Below are positions 24,809-35,987 of a stretch of DNA of 64,000 bases, one piece after another. Below the pieces are notes generated by a model. The model searched no databases, was not told where the DNA came from, and saw only the letters and a list, made by a program, of their open reading frames with translations. Location of the stretch: positions 2,973,501 to 3,037,500 of the forward strand of contig JAYKKT010000040.1 of NCBI GenBank assembly GCA_036023115.1, in the 5' to 3' direction. The position numbers and the translations under genes are program-made. Position 1 is the first letter of the stretch, and the number at the start of each line of letters is the position of its first letter. This DNA is from Brasenia schreberi. Its lineage: Eukaryota; Streptophyta; Magnoliopsida; Nymphaeales; Cabombaceae.

Positions 24809-25645
24809 GGCGTTGATCAGAGTAGTTCGGCGGGGATCGGAGTGTCCCTCCTCTTCAACCTCTTCGTTTCCTCGCCTTGAAAGAGACCGTAGGTTTGGTT
24901 GGTGAACCCTTGTGCCTTCCAGGTAAAGCCGTCAACTACGTGTAAGTCATTATATAGTAGTTTATTATCCTTTTGGCCATTGGTAGATCATTGATGATAT
25001 AATATGTCAATTAAAGCTTTCCTTTTCAGCAGATTATGAAAATAATTAAGGATATAATAATGTCATTAGAGGTATAATAAGAGATTAATGCGTTGCATGT
25101 CCAAGTCTGTGGCGTTTGCCTTGTACACTCGCTCGCTCACTCACTTGCCCGGAAAACTGTGCACCAAGACTTGTCCTGAAAACTGTCACAAAAAAGGTTC
25201 TTATTGATTTGGATCCGGCAAAATGGGATAATCCAGGATAATGTAAGATATTAGCCAGTGTATTTTCTTCAGGAAAGAACCTTATCTTGGCGAAACAAGC
25301 GAACTTTTGGGCCTTGGGACGGAGCTGAGGGACACATGCCGGTTTTCTTTGGTGCCTTGTGTTTATGCCCCATTTTGCCGATGGTGGGGTGGGATGTAAG
25401 CGGGTCGGTCTAGCGAATCCAATCTCCAAAGATTCGAATCAGATACGTGAGCATAACGTAGGGCTTGTACACGAGCCGAACGAATTGAACAATCTTTGAC
25501 TTTTATTCGGCTTGTTTTCGACACGAAAAGACCAAGATAGCCGCTAGATAAAACAGCCTCTGTTCAAACACGGACATGAATGAACGGGTTTCGGTTCATC
25601 TATACACAGATGGACACGACACCACTATAAACTGAAGTATCCTTG
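24809..25645. other. Intergenic, E2 promoter region and flank
   Basis: No gene recognised. The E2 promoter and leader must lie at the left end. The minus-strand open frame at 25085-25429 shows no family motif. Confidence 0.5.
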
Positions 25646-25647
25646 TC

Positions 25648-25778
25648 TGAAGGTCATGAGTTCGGGATTTCGTTTGGCTCCGGCCTCCGTTGTTGTTAGT
25701 GGGAAGCTGGACTCCCAGAAGGTGCATGTGTGGATGGGTGTGTTAAGCTTCGGCCTCCTCGTGTAAAAAAAAAAAAAC
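25648..25778 (+). mobile_element. SINE 3' part with poly(A)
   Basis: Box B-like GAAGGTCATGAGTTCGGGAT is followed by TTCGTTTGGCTCCGGCCTCC and, after about 90 bp, by CTTCGGCCTCCTCGTGT and a run of 13 A. The same TTTCGTTTGGCTnCnGCCTC block follows box B in the copy at 26.1 kb, so these two form one subfamily. Confidence 0.65.
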
Positions 25779-25819
25779 GTACATATTTCACTTCCTTGTT
25801 TTCTTTGTTCGGTTGTAGA

Positions 25820-25993
25820 GACAACAACTAAGCCTTTTCTCAGACTTGATGGGGTCGGCTACATCAATTCTTTGTTTCGATTGGGTCCTATCATAATTTG
25901 TAGAATTTATGGTAAATAAGTCCGACAAAATTTTGTATTGTATGACGGAAGCCTAACGCAACCCTCCTCCTTTATCTGGACTTGAAAACGGCG
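25820..25993 (-). mobile_element. Short RTE-derived element (5' end joined to 3' end), about 170 bp
   Basis: On the minus strand it starts with the segment that opens the full-length RTE at 48.9 kb (AAAGGAGGAGGGTTGCGTTA, then GGCTTCCGTCA). It passes through CTTATTTACCATAAATTCTA to the RTE 3' end (AAACAAAGAATTGATGTAGC, then AAAAGGCTTAGTTGTTGTC). The endonuclease and reverse transcriptase are absent. The copy at 59.7 kb has the same internal joint. Confidence 0.7.
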
Positions 25994-26065
25994 GAGTGTA
26001 GAATTTTTGCTTCCCACATCAGAGTTTTCATGCCATTCTTTTGGCTAGTAGACATCAAAACTAAT

Positions 26066-26170
26066 CCGCACAATGAGCAATAGCTCACCTGACTAGCAGG
26101 TCGACTCACAAGCTGAAGGTCATGAGTTCTTGATTTCGTTTGGCTTCAGCCTCTGCATTGTAAAGATGAA
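26066..26170 (+). mobile_element. tRNA-derived SINE
   Basis: Good box A (GCAATAGCTCACCTGACTAG), then GTCGACTCACAAGC, box B-like GAAGGTCATGAGTTCTTGAT, and the TTTCGTTTGGCTTCAGCCTC block shared with the copy at 25.65 kb. Confidence 0.7.
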
Positions 26171-26375
26171 TGCGAGACTTTGAGGTTAAATTTTTGCTTC
26201 ATAACCTGCATTAGTAGACATAATGCTTAATTTTCATCACATGAAGCACCAAGATTCATTTGAATCGACACTGAGGATCTAGAAATATTGTATAGCTAGA
26301 ACTCATTATTATATTCGAGGCTAAATTTTGCTTCATAATCTGTATTAATAAAAGATTTATTTATTTAAATCCCAA

Positions 26376-26554
26376 AGTCTTGGGGAACAATCAATATACT
26401 TCTAATAGCATTGGATTGAACTCTTCTTTGGTGTCAAGGTAGTAGCTATGAATAGCCAGACTCCTGGGAAAGGGTAGAAGAATGGACCTATTATGAGATC
26501 ATTACGCTTCAACCGGGTTATTCTATTCCACCTTTTATAGAAAAAAGAACTTAA
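26376..26554 (+). pseudogene. rpl23: Plastid rpl23 fragment in the nucleus (NUPT)
   Basis: The sequence reads through codons for WIELFFGVKV, AMNSQTPGKGRRM and IITLQPGYSIPPF up to the natural rpl23 stop and the A-rich rpl23-rpl2 spacer. This corresponds to the second half of the plastid ribosomal protein L23 gene. Two internal deletions are visible, one after CAATATACTTCTAAT and one after GGACCTATTATG, where the text for GHTMHYRRM is missing. It is therefore a decayed plastid-to-nucleus insertion. Confidence 0.8.
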
Positions 26555-27145
26555 ATAAAAAAAAGTACTTAGCAGAGAGATATCAAAAGCTTCAAATGGG
26601 ATTTGACGGGTTTAATTTTATCATAGCAAGTTCAACAATTCTCTGCATGTATCTTCACACGATTCATCTGTTTACGTTTGAAACTGCACTTAGCAAAACC
26701 CAACTCTGATGCCTCTCACCAAAACAAAACAAAGCCTCATCCCACACGCTAAGTGTGATCTCTCTTAGTCGTCGTCTCGCTCTATCTCGTTCAATATTAA
26801 AGTTTGCTGCTCTCTTAATGCCAATGAAATGTTGAGAGAAATTTCAATAAAATGCAAACAGAGCCTCGTTTGGCCCATTATCACGTGCTGTTCTTCTCAG
26901 AGAATCTGCAGTTATGTCTACCAATATGATCATGCCGAAATATTAGCATATACATGACATCAATGGCGCAAAGAAAGGCAAATGGACTGCTTTAACTCAA
27001 TTGAGGAATGAATTAAACTGAATGGCAAAACAATGGGTGCATATAGAGAAAAAATGAGCAGTACTTAAAGGAAGAACCGGCCCAGCTCAGAATGCTTTAT
27101 ACAAGTCGATCGATCTCATCAGGCAGTGAAGATTACAACCTCACA
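26555..27145. other. Intergenic / 3' flank of GAUT gene
   Basis: No coding signal recognised. It probably includes the 3' untranslated region of the minus-strand GAUT gene at its right end. Confidence 0.5.
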
Positions 27146-30100
27146 CTACTCACTGAGCTTGCACAACTTCATCATAGGGTCTTCATACTTGATGTACTTT
27201 GTCCAGTAAGGCTTATACTTTGTCATGGCGATCTCAAGCCAAGGCTTCAGGTTTCCATTGTAGTGCACAACAGCAGCGTTCTCGATCTCTGGTCGGTCCA
27301 CGCTTGGATTGTAGCCCAAACCCAAGACATGCCACGATTTATCCAATGGTTGTGTTAATCCATAAAATGTTATGAGACCAGGTGGTAGCGTTCCAAGCTT
27401 CCACAATGTTCTCTCCTCATTCTGATTGCAGTGAAAACAAATCACAATATGAGAGAAGCAGGCAAAACACACTGAGCATACGACCCCGAAATGAGAAAGG
27501 AAAGAAAGAAAAATATGAGGAATCGTCTGCAAGCCTTCTCACCAGTTAAGGTACTTGTCAAATCGGTGAAAGCTCTCACCACATGTTTCAACTGCACCAT
27601 TTACTTTCCCATTAAGATTCACAGCCCATAATCCAGTCAAATCCTTCTGAACAACAATGTCATCATCAAGGAAAAGGATTTTATCCAATTTTGGATAAAC
27701 TTGTGGAAGATAGAATCTCAGATGGTTGAGCATTGAGAGATATTTTGGGTTTCTGTACTTCAGATTAGAAGCACCAGAAGAAAGAGTGTTTGGATGGTCC
27801 GCCTTGAAATAATATTCTTTCATTGATGAAGATTCAAGCTGCCTCAGGACAGGACAATATGATGAGTTCAGCCACTTGAACTCATCAACATTTTCAACAT
27901 GAATCGTGGCACTCCCCGGTGGATTGAGCAAAAACCACATACTCATAGCGCCAAAGTTCAGCTTGTCAGTCACCAAATGGAAGACATGTTTCTCCGGTTC
28001 CTGAAATTAAGCAAGTTCTACATTGAGAGGAGAAAAGGACATGCTACCAGAGATTAAAGTTCAAACAACATAATAACAATTTATATTTAAATACCTTGGC
28101 ATTCATGACTGTTGAGTTAATGACAACAGAAGCAGCCAATACATTATCTGAGAACAGGGCATAATGGTACAAATTTGGGTCCTCCAGTTTATCTGCGTTA
28201 GGGAACTTCCTTCTCTCAGGGGAAAGTTGGTAATATGCAATTGTCAAACGCATTGACAGGCAATGAATCGCATTGGGAATTGTCTTCGCTGCCAGTTGGC
28301 TTAAAAATATACTCTGCTTCTTCAAGCCCCTCACCTTCTCATCGGCACATTGAAGCATAGCTCGTAGCCTTTGGGTTACCATCGCACAATCATGAACATG
28401 TATTCTAGCTTTTGACAGTGCATCTCCCATTGATTTCATCTTCTCTATGGCACTGTTATATAAATATGATTTGCCAGTTACTCTCGATTGATGTAAAAGT
28501 GAAATATATATGCCTATTACATGTTTAAAGAGTTAGAGAGATACCTGTGAGGAAGATCTGCATCAACACTTGTCTCCCCTAGAGCCTGCAGACTCTCTTT
28601 CACCCGAAGCATTAATTCCTCATAAAGATCAAGCTTGTTCTTTGTTTTGGCGATGCTTGCATACACCTCTGCCATGATTATTTGCTCACGTATAGCTCTT
28701 ACTGTTGTATCAGAGTTTTCATAGTCGTTTTCCCGCTTCCACATGTTGTACTTCCCAAGTACTGCAGTGTCCACAGCTTTTGAGCGCTCAATGGCAGCAT
28801 TTTCAAGCCTAACAGTAGTTTCACTATCTTGTCGTATCAACTCATCCACCCTCTTGTCTCTCCGCCTTTGTCTTAACAACTACAAGAACAATGACCATTT
28901 TGCAGTTTTCTTTAGCAACCACAAAATAAAGAAAATGAAGCATTAACCTTACCCCAGAGGGAACTCTAAGTCAAGAGAAACATTCGCTTTGAAAATGGCA
29001 AGAAAAAGCTGTTGACAGAAGTACAAATCGAAACACTATCAGCCAGCGGGAAATTTCTTGCTTGTTTAAAAAAAGTGACAGACATAGAGGTGAGTTGGGT
29101 CCGAACTATATAAAAAGTTCGACAAAAACAAGATGGGAATAACTGAAAGAGTGAAAAAGACAACCTGGGACATTGCAGAAAAAGGAGATGAACCAATCCA
29201 AAGATCTTGGCTCCCATGAATCTATCCAACATCTATTCCTTGATAGGTGGTAGGTAATGATCTAATAGAGAATATTCCTATAACATGACAGCAGAAGAGA
29301 AAATTTTGGCTGTAAGACTTGCTCAGTAGTGTTATTGTTTTGTTGCATATCATGACAGAGCTCCACCCTCTTTAAATACAAATATCTAGAAAATTCCTTT
29401 TCCTAAATATTACGGTAACCATACCATCTTTTCCTACACAAATTCATGTCCTGAAATAAATCTTCCCAGATAGTCCATTTCTTGAATCGCTTCCAGTCTA
29501 AAGGAATAATTTTTACTTAGATATCACACAGTTAATCATATCGATATCACGCTGCAAAACCTACACGAAGTAAAAGCTTATGACAGATGCACACAGTTAG
29601 AAAGAAGATTACCCTTCGGAATAGCTTTACTGGATAACCAGTAGATTCTGGATGATCTGCTCAGAGAGATCAAGGATCCACAATTAGAGGTTTCTCATGA
29701 AAATGATGGAAGTTACATAAGCCCATAGAGACCAAAGATACCTGGCATAGTTTCTTCTCTTAACTCGTTGCCCTTATGGCCATTAGTGACCACATCAACC
29801 TGCATGGCAGTATAATCCCCTCTGGTCAGGATAGCTGTCAGTAGAAGCTGATGCATGGTAAGGACAAGGATATGTACCAAAAACTTACATTTTCTTCTGC
29901 ATGATCCAAATCATTATACACCTGTGACCGGGTCGAGCCATTATGTCTCATGAAATTGAGACTGAGAGAACCAGAGTGACCAGTATTGGGCGTGGTTTCA
30001 ATGACCTGAAAATAGATCTAGTTAGATCCAATTATTAGCACAGCATCAAATGGTATTGCAATCAACATCATTTTCCTGCCTCTTTAGAATATAGGGGCTT

Positions 30101-31769
30101 AATTCGCTGCAAAGTCGGTTGCTCCCTCCAGTCAAATGTCTGCATAATCTGAAGATAGAAGCATGCCAAACTTAATCTAGACTCTTCATCTGGTACCAGC
30201 ATATCTAGTTAAACATGCATACAGAGGACAACGTACCCGTATGTTAACATCAGTTAGCGAATTTATCGAACCTGAGACATGAAACAGCACACGCTGATTA
30301 GTTTGAACTTTGAAGGGAAACCTACCTGATTGATGGAGTGGTACAACAGGATAAACAAGTAGTGGTTTCATTCCAATGTGCCAGACTGGCCACAAAAGAA
30401 GATTCGAAACAAACAAATCTAAGATAAGTTTGATCATTCTCAAACCTTGCAAAATCAACAGTCAACATGAAATGTTGTATGACAGAATATACTCATATGA
30501 CTGAAGCAAATCCATATTGGTTTCCATATTTCACTTATATTGAAAGCGTTAGACATACATAGGATATGGAAGACATAGTTCCTAGCAAAGGGCCAAGAGA
30601 GTAATGCAAGTTCTTAGCTATTTGCACTTACTAGCATGCTTCCTATTACAGAATGAAATATAGAAAAAACATGATTCTAAGTTGTTAACCTACTTTCCAG
30701 TTCTATTAACAAGATTCATACACATAACAACTAGCTTGCATGCCAGAAGGCAGCAAGTGCATATAATTTACTGTATAGCAATTGATAGAGACCAAATAAA
30801 CAGAAGACGGAAATGATTGGGCCACGATCCAAGATCAGCCACTTAACTGGGAATCACATAGGTCACCAAAGCCTCCAAAACTAACTGCCTCCCTATTTTC
30901 TTGTATCCAAGTTTGAAAACTATATGGACAGCAGAAAAAAGAGTGGAAAGCAACATCCTAGGCGCCAAGGTGCAGAAGAACAAAGATGAGATGTCAATAT
31001 CAATGGACATAGAGTTGACCCTAGAGATTTCAGTATTTCACGACCAGTTGCATTGTGATTCTGGTTTACAGTTACCATTTAGTTCCTTCGCACCACCAAT
31101 CCAGATCAAGAAAATGAACGTAGTCTGAAACAAAATCTGCTTAATTGGCTCTCATCTTGAGTATCTGTCATATTTCCTTCTCTTTAAATAAATAATTTAG
31201 AGAAAGAGGTTCTAATTTGATGAATCTACAAGAGGCATTGTTGGCCTAAACGACACTTATTCGTAATTTTCACGATATGCAGCCAAATCAAATCCCAAAG
31301 AGAGACAAAAGAAAAGATGGATAAAAAGCCAAAAGATGAACTGAGGATAAAAAGTGTCACTCGTTTCAGATCTAATGTGCAAGTTTATTCACACAAACAG
31401 CATCCTATTCAGTTAAGAGTTGGATTGTTTCACAGATCCCGTTACCAAACAATCAAATGCTCACTGACCACATCCAAAGTGAACAGCAATTGGGATTAAA
31501 AAGCAATTGAGTCATGTTGTCTCCTAACTAAACGCAAATTCACCAAAATATTCCAAATTACCAGCTAAATCAGAAAGGCAAAATCACTCAAATGACAGCA
31601 AAACGCGGAAAGACAAACGAAATGACGGCTGAAATGGCAAAAACTATATAGCTAAAGCATGCAATTTTGGAGTCCTACCGTTCGATGCCGTGATTTCCCC
31701 TCTGACGATAGGTTTCACCACGGAGATGACGAGAAAGACCGCGAGGGAAACCAGGAAAATCCCCCTCAT
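27146..31769 (-). CDS. GAUT1: GAUT1-like homogalacturonan galacturonosyltransferase (GT8), 10 exons, one internal exon apparently lost
   Basis: Minus-strand exons: 31679..31769, 30237..30271, 30080..30148, 29889..30005, 29742..29799, 29613..29656, 28545..28879, 28095..28452, 27543..28000, 27146..27421. The N-terminus is a type II membrane anchor (MRGIFLVSLAVFLVISVV). A stem with LENAAIERSKAVDTAVLGKY follows. The GT8 domain has HVFHLVTDKLNFGAM, NPKYLSMLNHLRFYLP, the metal-binding DDD in KILFLDDDIVVQ, GAVETCGESFHRFDKYLN, and C-terminal LWKLGTLPPGLITFY and HYNGNLKPWLE. These enzymes elongate pectic homogalacturonan in the Golgi. The roughly 44-residue block that normally follows FDKYLN (FSNP...NACGWAYGMN...) is absent: only about 120 bp of non-coding DNA separates the last two exons, and direct splicing gives an immediate TGA. 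The intron after 30080 has a GC donor. Paralogue assignment is by remembered similarity. The gene may be non-functional. Confidence 0.85.
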
Positions 31770-33500
31770 GCTTCTCCGGCTACCGACGCTGGAAAACCCA
31801 CGTCTCGGCGCTATCTTTCACGATCGATGCGACAAGAACACGCAAAATTTCGGATCTGACGCAATGAATCTTCTGTAGTGACGGATAACAAGAGAACAAA
31901 AAAACTACAAAATCCTCACAAAATCACATCCGTGAAATCCCAATGCAGACTTAGATTTACCACGCTGTAGCACTGCCTCGAGGCAACGGAATTCCGCTCA
32001 CCAACGAACCGATCGATAATGGAAGATAATTAGGTCACAGATCTATCAGAGCAAACACCCTTGTCGTCCTTTCTCTTCCATCCCCTTGTGGGCTCAGTTT
32101 TCTCTCTCTCTCCGATTGTCTTTCCTGATTGCCCGCTACTATATATTATAGATATACATAGAGAGAAAGAGGGAGTCCAATAATATAGATGAGAAACTAA
32201 ACGGTAAAAATATTAAAAGAAAAAGATTATAAAAGTGTTAGAATGAAAAAACTGATTTAGCTTATGAGTTAACTATTAATCTGAAGTTTAATGAAAACAA
32301 CAAACTCATATAGCCAATTCCATCTAGTAATATATGTAGAAAGTATAATATATTTTTGTACATAATCTTGCATAAACATGTTTGTTATTCAATTTTTGAA
32401 ATCAACAATCGAGATTTAAATCAAATGTGCAATTATACTTTTGTATTTATATTGAATGCATATGAGTGTATTAAATATAAAATAATTTAAATCTCCATCA
32501 TCGATTTCAAACATCAAAATGTTTATATAAAATCAATCATACACTAAAATGTATTATGCAACTAAAACACCCTCTCTCTCTGTATCTATATATATATATA
32601 AGAGATACTAGATGAGTCATATACATTGATGCTCTTTGCTTTTATGAGACACGAAAATAACAATATTGTTCTTTAGATTATTTTATTATCTTTAACTATC
32701 AATGTAAGCGAAAAAAGGCCACAACTTTGCAGTAGCAATAGATATAAAAGTTACCCGTTTTTGCTTCATAGTCCGGTTAAGGTTTTCGTACGTACCTTAT
32801 GATATACACGGTCGATATGCATCATAGAATCACTCAGCACGTATACTTACAAAACGTATATATAATGTGGTAACTAGATCATACATTCTCTTATACATGC
32901 ATACTCTTACTCATTCTTTGTTTTTATAAGACATGAGTGTAATAAAGGTTATTTATTATATAAGATATGAGTGGTAGGTTGTATTACGCTCTTTAAGATC
33001 AACAAAAGCGGTATTTTCTGTTCTTTTTTCACTAAGTAAATAGACGTCAAATATTTTTTCTAATGTAAGTACCTGTGTATGTTATTTGCAGATGACATGA
33101 GAAAGTAAAGGCTTCCGACTTAGTAAAACAAAATCTTCTCAAACATCTCTATTGCCCGATCTATGAATCAATGGTGAGAATTTATTTTTTTTTGGCTTTA
33201 TGGATTTACTATGTAATGATTTTATTAAAAAAACTGAAGTCACTGTATTTATTTTACTCAAGATTGGGTATCTATGCCAAGTGTTTCACTCGTGGCTTCA
33301 TGTCATATTCATGTTTGGCATATGCCTATATTGATCGAGATATTTGGGGATGATTTCGTGCTACAGTTTGGTAGAAGATCTTTGAGATACCCATACTTGC
33401 ATTTAATGCATAATGGTACAATCACTTATTTAGATCCAAATTTTCACCACAGATGACGTGATCAAGCAATGAAAATCTTATAGATTTAAGGAGGGATAGA
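31770..33500. other. Intergenic, GAUT promoter side
   Basis: The left end holds the GAUT leader and promoter, with a CT-rich stretch at about 32098-32115. The rest is AT-rich without recognisable genes, apart from a small RTE fragment at about 33068-33135. Confidence 0.5.
33068..33135 (+). mobile_element. Internally deleted RTE scrap
   Basis: GTGTATGTTATTTGCAGATG (the FADD box region of the local RTE) is joined directly to AAAGGCTTCCGACTTAGTAA, which in the intact element lies about 80 bp further on. It is a short deletion-bearing relic. Confidence 0.6.
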
Positions 33501-33635
33501 ATTGAGCATATGTCTCTTATATATATATACACATATACATATACATACATATACATACACATATATAATTGAGCATATGTCTCTTATATATATATACACA
33601 TATACATATACATATATATACATACACATACATAT

Positions 33636-33703
<68 letters not shown>

Positions 33704-33834
33704 GTATATATATATATGTATATGTATATATATATATGTATATGTATATATATATATGTACATATGTATTAGGAGAGCATAGTTCATACACACACTGGTT
33801 ATGTATTAGGAGAGCATAGTTCATACACACACTA
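33501..33834. repeat. Nested tandem duplications around a (TA)/(TG)/(CA) microsatellite
   Basis: A 67-bp unit beginning ATTGAGCATATGTCTCTTAT occurs at 33501 and again at 33568. About 130 bp of (TA)n with TG and CG interruptions follows. Then a 37-bp unit beginning GTATTAGGAGAGCATAGTTC occurs at 33766 and 33803. Long open frames here are Tyr-Ile-Thr repeats and not genes. Confidence 0.9.
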
Positions 33835-33839
33835 GTCCA

Positions 33840-34505
33840 TTCTTAAACCTACTTTTATATTTTAACCATCCGACAATTAAAATTCAAATTTCAAAAGCAA
33901 AAAATATATTGATACTTTTTGCATGTATAATGAATGCATATGCTATAAATTTTTTTTACTAAAAAATCTCAAGTTAATTTTTAAGATCAAACATTTAAGA
34001 TCTTTCAGAATGTTTAAGCATATATGTACACACGTACTAATTTCTCTCTATATATTTATTTTTATTCTTAGAATTTCCATCGCTTCAAAAGCCTCATACC
34101 AAATGGTTCTAGTTCCAGGTAAGGCCGTAATGCTGAAAACTAGGGTTCTAAAAAGAGGATGTTTCAAATGTTCCATAAAATACTTACGTCCAATGCCAGT
34201 TTTAGCAAAAATGGCCCTTATTGAGAACGAATTTGATATTTCTTCGTCGAAAAGAAAACCCCATTTGTGTTATAGTTTATTAAAGAATTAAGAAAGAGGA
34301 GCTGTCAAAGCCAACAATGAAGGGAGAGTGAGTGCATCTCGAAATAAATAAAGAATAATGTATGGTATTGCAAATAAACAAAATAGTGCATGGTGTGGAT
34401 TAAGACTAACCCTATATTAATTAGTTGTTAAAACCTTATTTGGCATCATGAAAGGTGTTTAATATGGGGCCATGGGTCCCATGAGAGAGATCATGTATCA
34501 ATATG
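33840..34505. other. Intergenic AT-rich stretch
   Basis: One open frame of 122 codons (33923-34291) shows no family motif and low complexity. I see no gene. Confidence 0.4.
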
Positions 34506-34509
34506 CAAT

Positions 34510-34602
34510 GATCCTAACAAACAGCGATAGCTCACCTGCTTAGGGCTCGCGCCTTTTGTGAAAGTCACGAGTTCAATACCCCGGGTGTGCATCCAGGGTA
34601 GA
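34510..34602 (+). mobile_element. tRNA-derived SINE
   Basis: The best-preserved copy of the local family: GCGATAGCTCACCTGCTTAG (box A) and, 33 bp later, GTCACGAGTTCAATACCCCG (box B), then GGTGTGCATCCAGG. Confidence 0.7.
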
Positions 34603-35987
34603 CGGTCCATTCAATATCGGCTCAACAATTCGAACCGGAACTACACCGCCAGTGAAACTCGAACCAACCCAAACCGAAGACCTCTTGGCTCGGTTACGGT
34701 TCATGGTATCTAAAAACTAACTCACAACTGGATGCTAATTATATATTTTTATATTTTTTACAACACCTACTATCACAAAATGATTGGTACTCTTGCGGGT
34801 GAGAGGAACTTCGACTCTCAACCGACGAATGAAACCAAACCAAACCAAACCAAGCCAAACCATCAGTTCCTAGTTGGTTTGGTTCTGTACTAGGGTTCTA
34901 CTTATTTAAGGGTTCTGTTAAATATAATGTATTATACTATAAAATTATTTGAACCATGGTCTACAATCTCTCTCTCTATATAGGGTTAAGATTATAAAAC
35001 TCATATATACAAACTTATAAACTTGTCAAGGTTGATACCTACCCGTTTACTTGTGGACCCAAATGCATCCAGTTTGCCGGATGCAAGGACTATTCGGGCT
35101 CGGGTTAAACTTCACAGTTTCAGATCCCATTCACTAAGATCCAAAGCTATATATCCGGTGATTCCGTACTCCATAGGAGTGACGATAAGCCGCAGATTTG
35201 AAGCTTGAAGTAGGAAAAAGGGCATTTGAGAGAGAGAGAGAGAGAGAGCTTTACTTCGATCGGATTTCAGGTTCTTCAATGCTCATTCGCTTTTCTTTGG
35301 TTAAACGACGAGATAGCGTCTCTCCTGTTTGGTGCTTCGCGGAGTCCCTATACATCTTAATTTTTCGGAGTTTCTTTTCATTCTTTGTCTTGCTTGAGAA
35401 ATTTCTTTTCCGTATTTTGTTTTAGGAGGATAATCAGGGGCATTATGAATCAGTCAACATACTTCCTGTTTGTGGTTTTCAGGAAAAGTTTCACTGGTTG
35501 CCTCTTGTAGAAGTTGCCATGCAGTAGTTCTTATTCGCATTTTTGCCTTTTGCAGATATTTGTTGTTTGTGTGGGACTTCTACTAGTTTCAAATCAAATC
35601 AGGGAACACAGCGGCATAATAAGGCTGTTGGGTTTTCGGCAATTTTTGCTGTCTGATTCGATACGATTGCAGGATCGGCTTCTATGTTTTTGCAGATATC
35701 TAATGCCAAAAGTGTCATTTCAAATGATGGGCTGACATTTCATTCAAGTATTTCTATTTCGATAGTCTCAATCTCAAGCCAAGGTAAAATTGCATATCAA
35801 TGGCTGGCCAGCTTTGTGAAGATCCATTAAATGGAAATGCAGACGACTGTGACTCGGCGACCATTTGCGACTTGTTTCTCTTGCTGAAGTCGCCTTAAAC
35901 GGTCCTGGGACATATGGTAGTGAGATTTGTTCATCTGGTGGACAGGATGGGGTTTCCGCTATTTCACAGCAGAGGCGTTCTGAATCA
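34603..35987. other. Intergenic and former leader of the LPAT-like pseudogene
   Basis: No coding gene recognised. A (GA)n run (35228-35248) and a short open frame from the ATG at 35802 lie upstream of the LPAT-like pseudogene and may be remnants of its 5' untranslated region. Confidence 0.4.

Noticed and set aside
25085..25429. 114-codon minus-strand open frame
   Set aside because: No recognisable domain; it has the uneven composition of non-coding DNA and lies in a SINE-rich intergenic stretch.
33486..33830. Long Tyr/Ile/Thr-rich open frames on both strands
   Set aside because: Low-complexity translation of TA/CA/TG repeats and their tandem duplications, open in several frames at once, as expected for such repeats.
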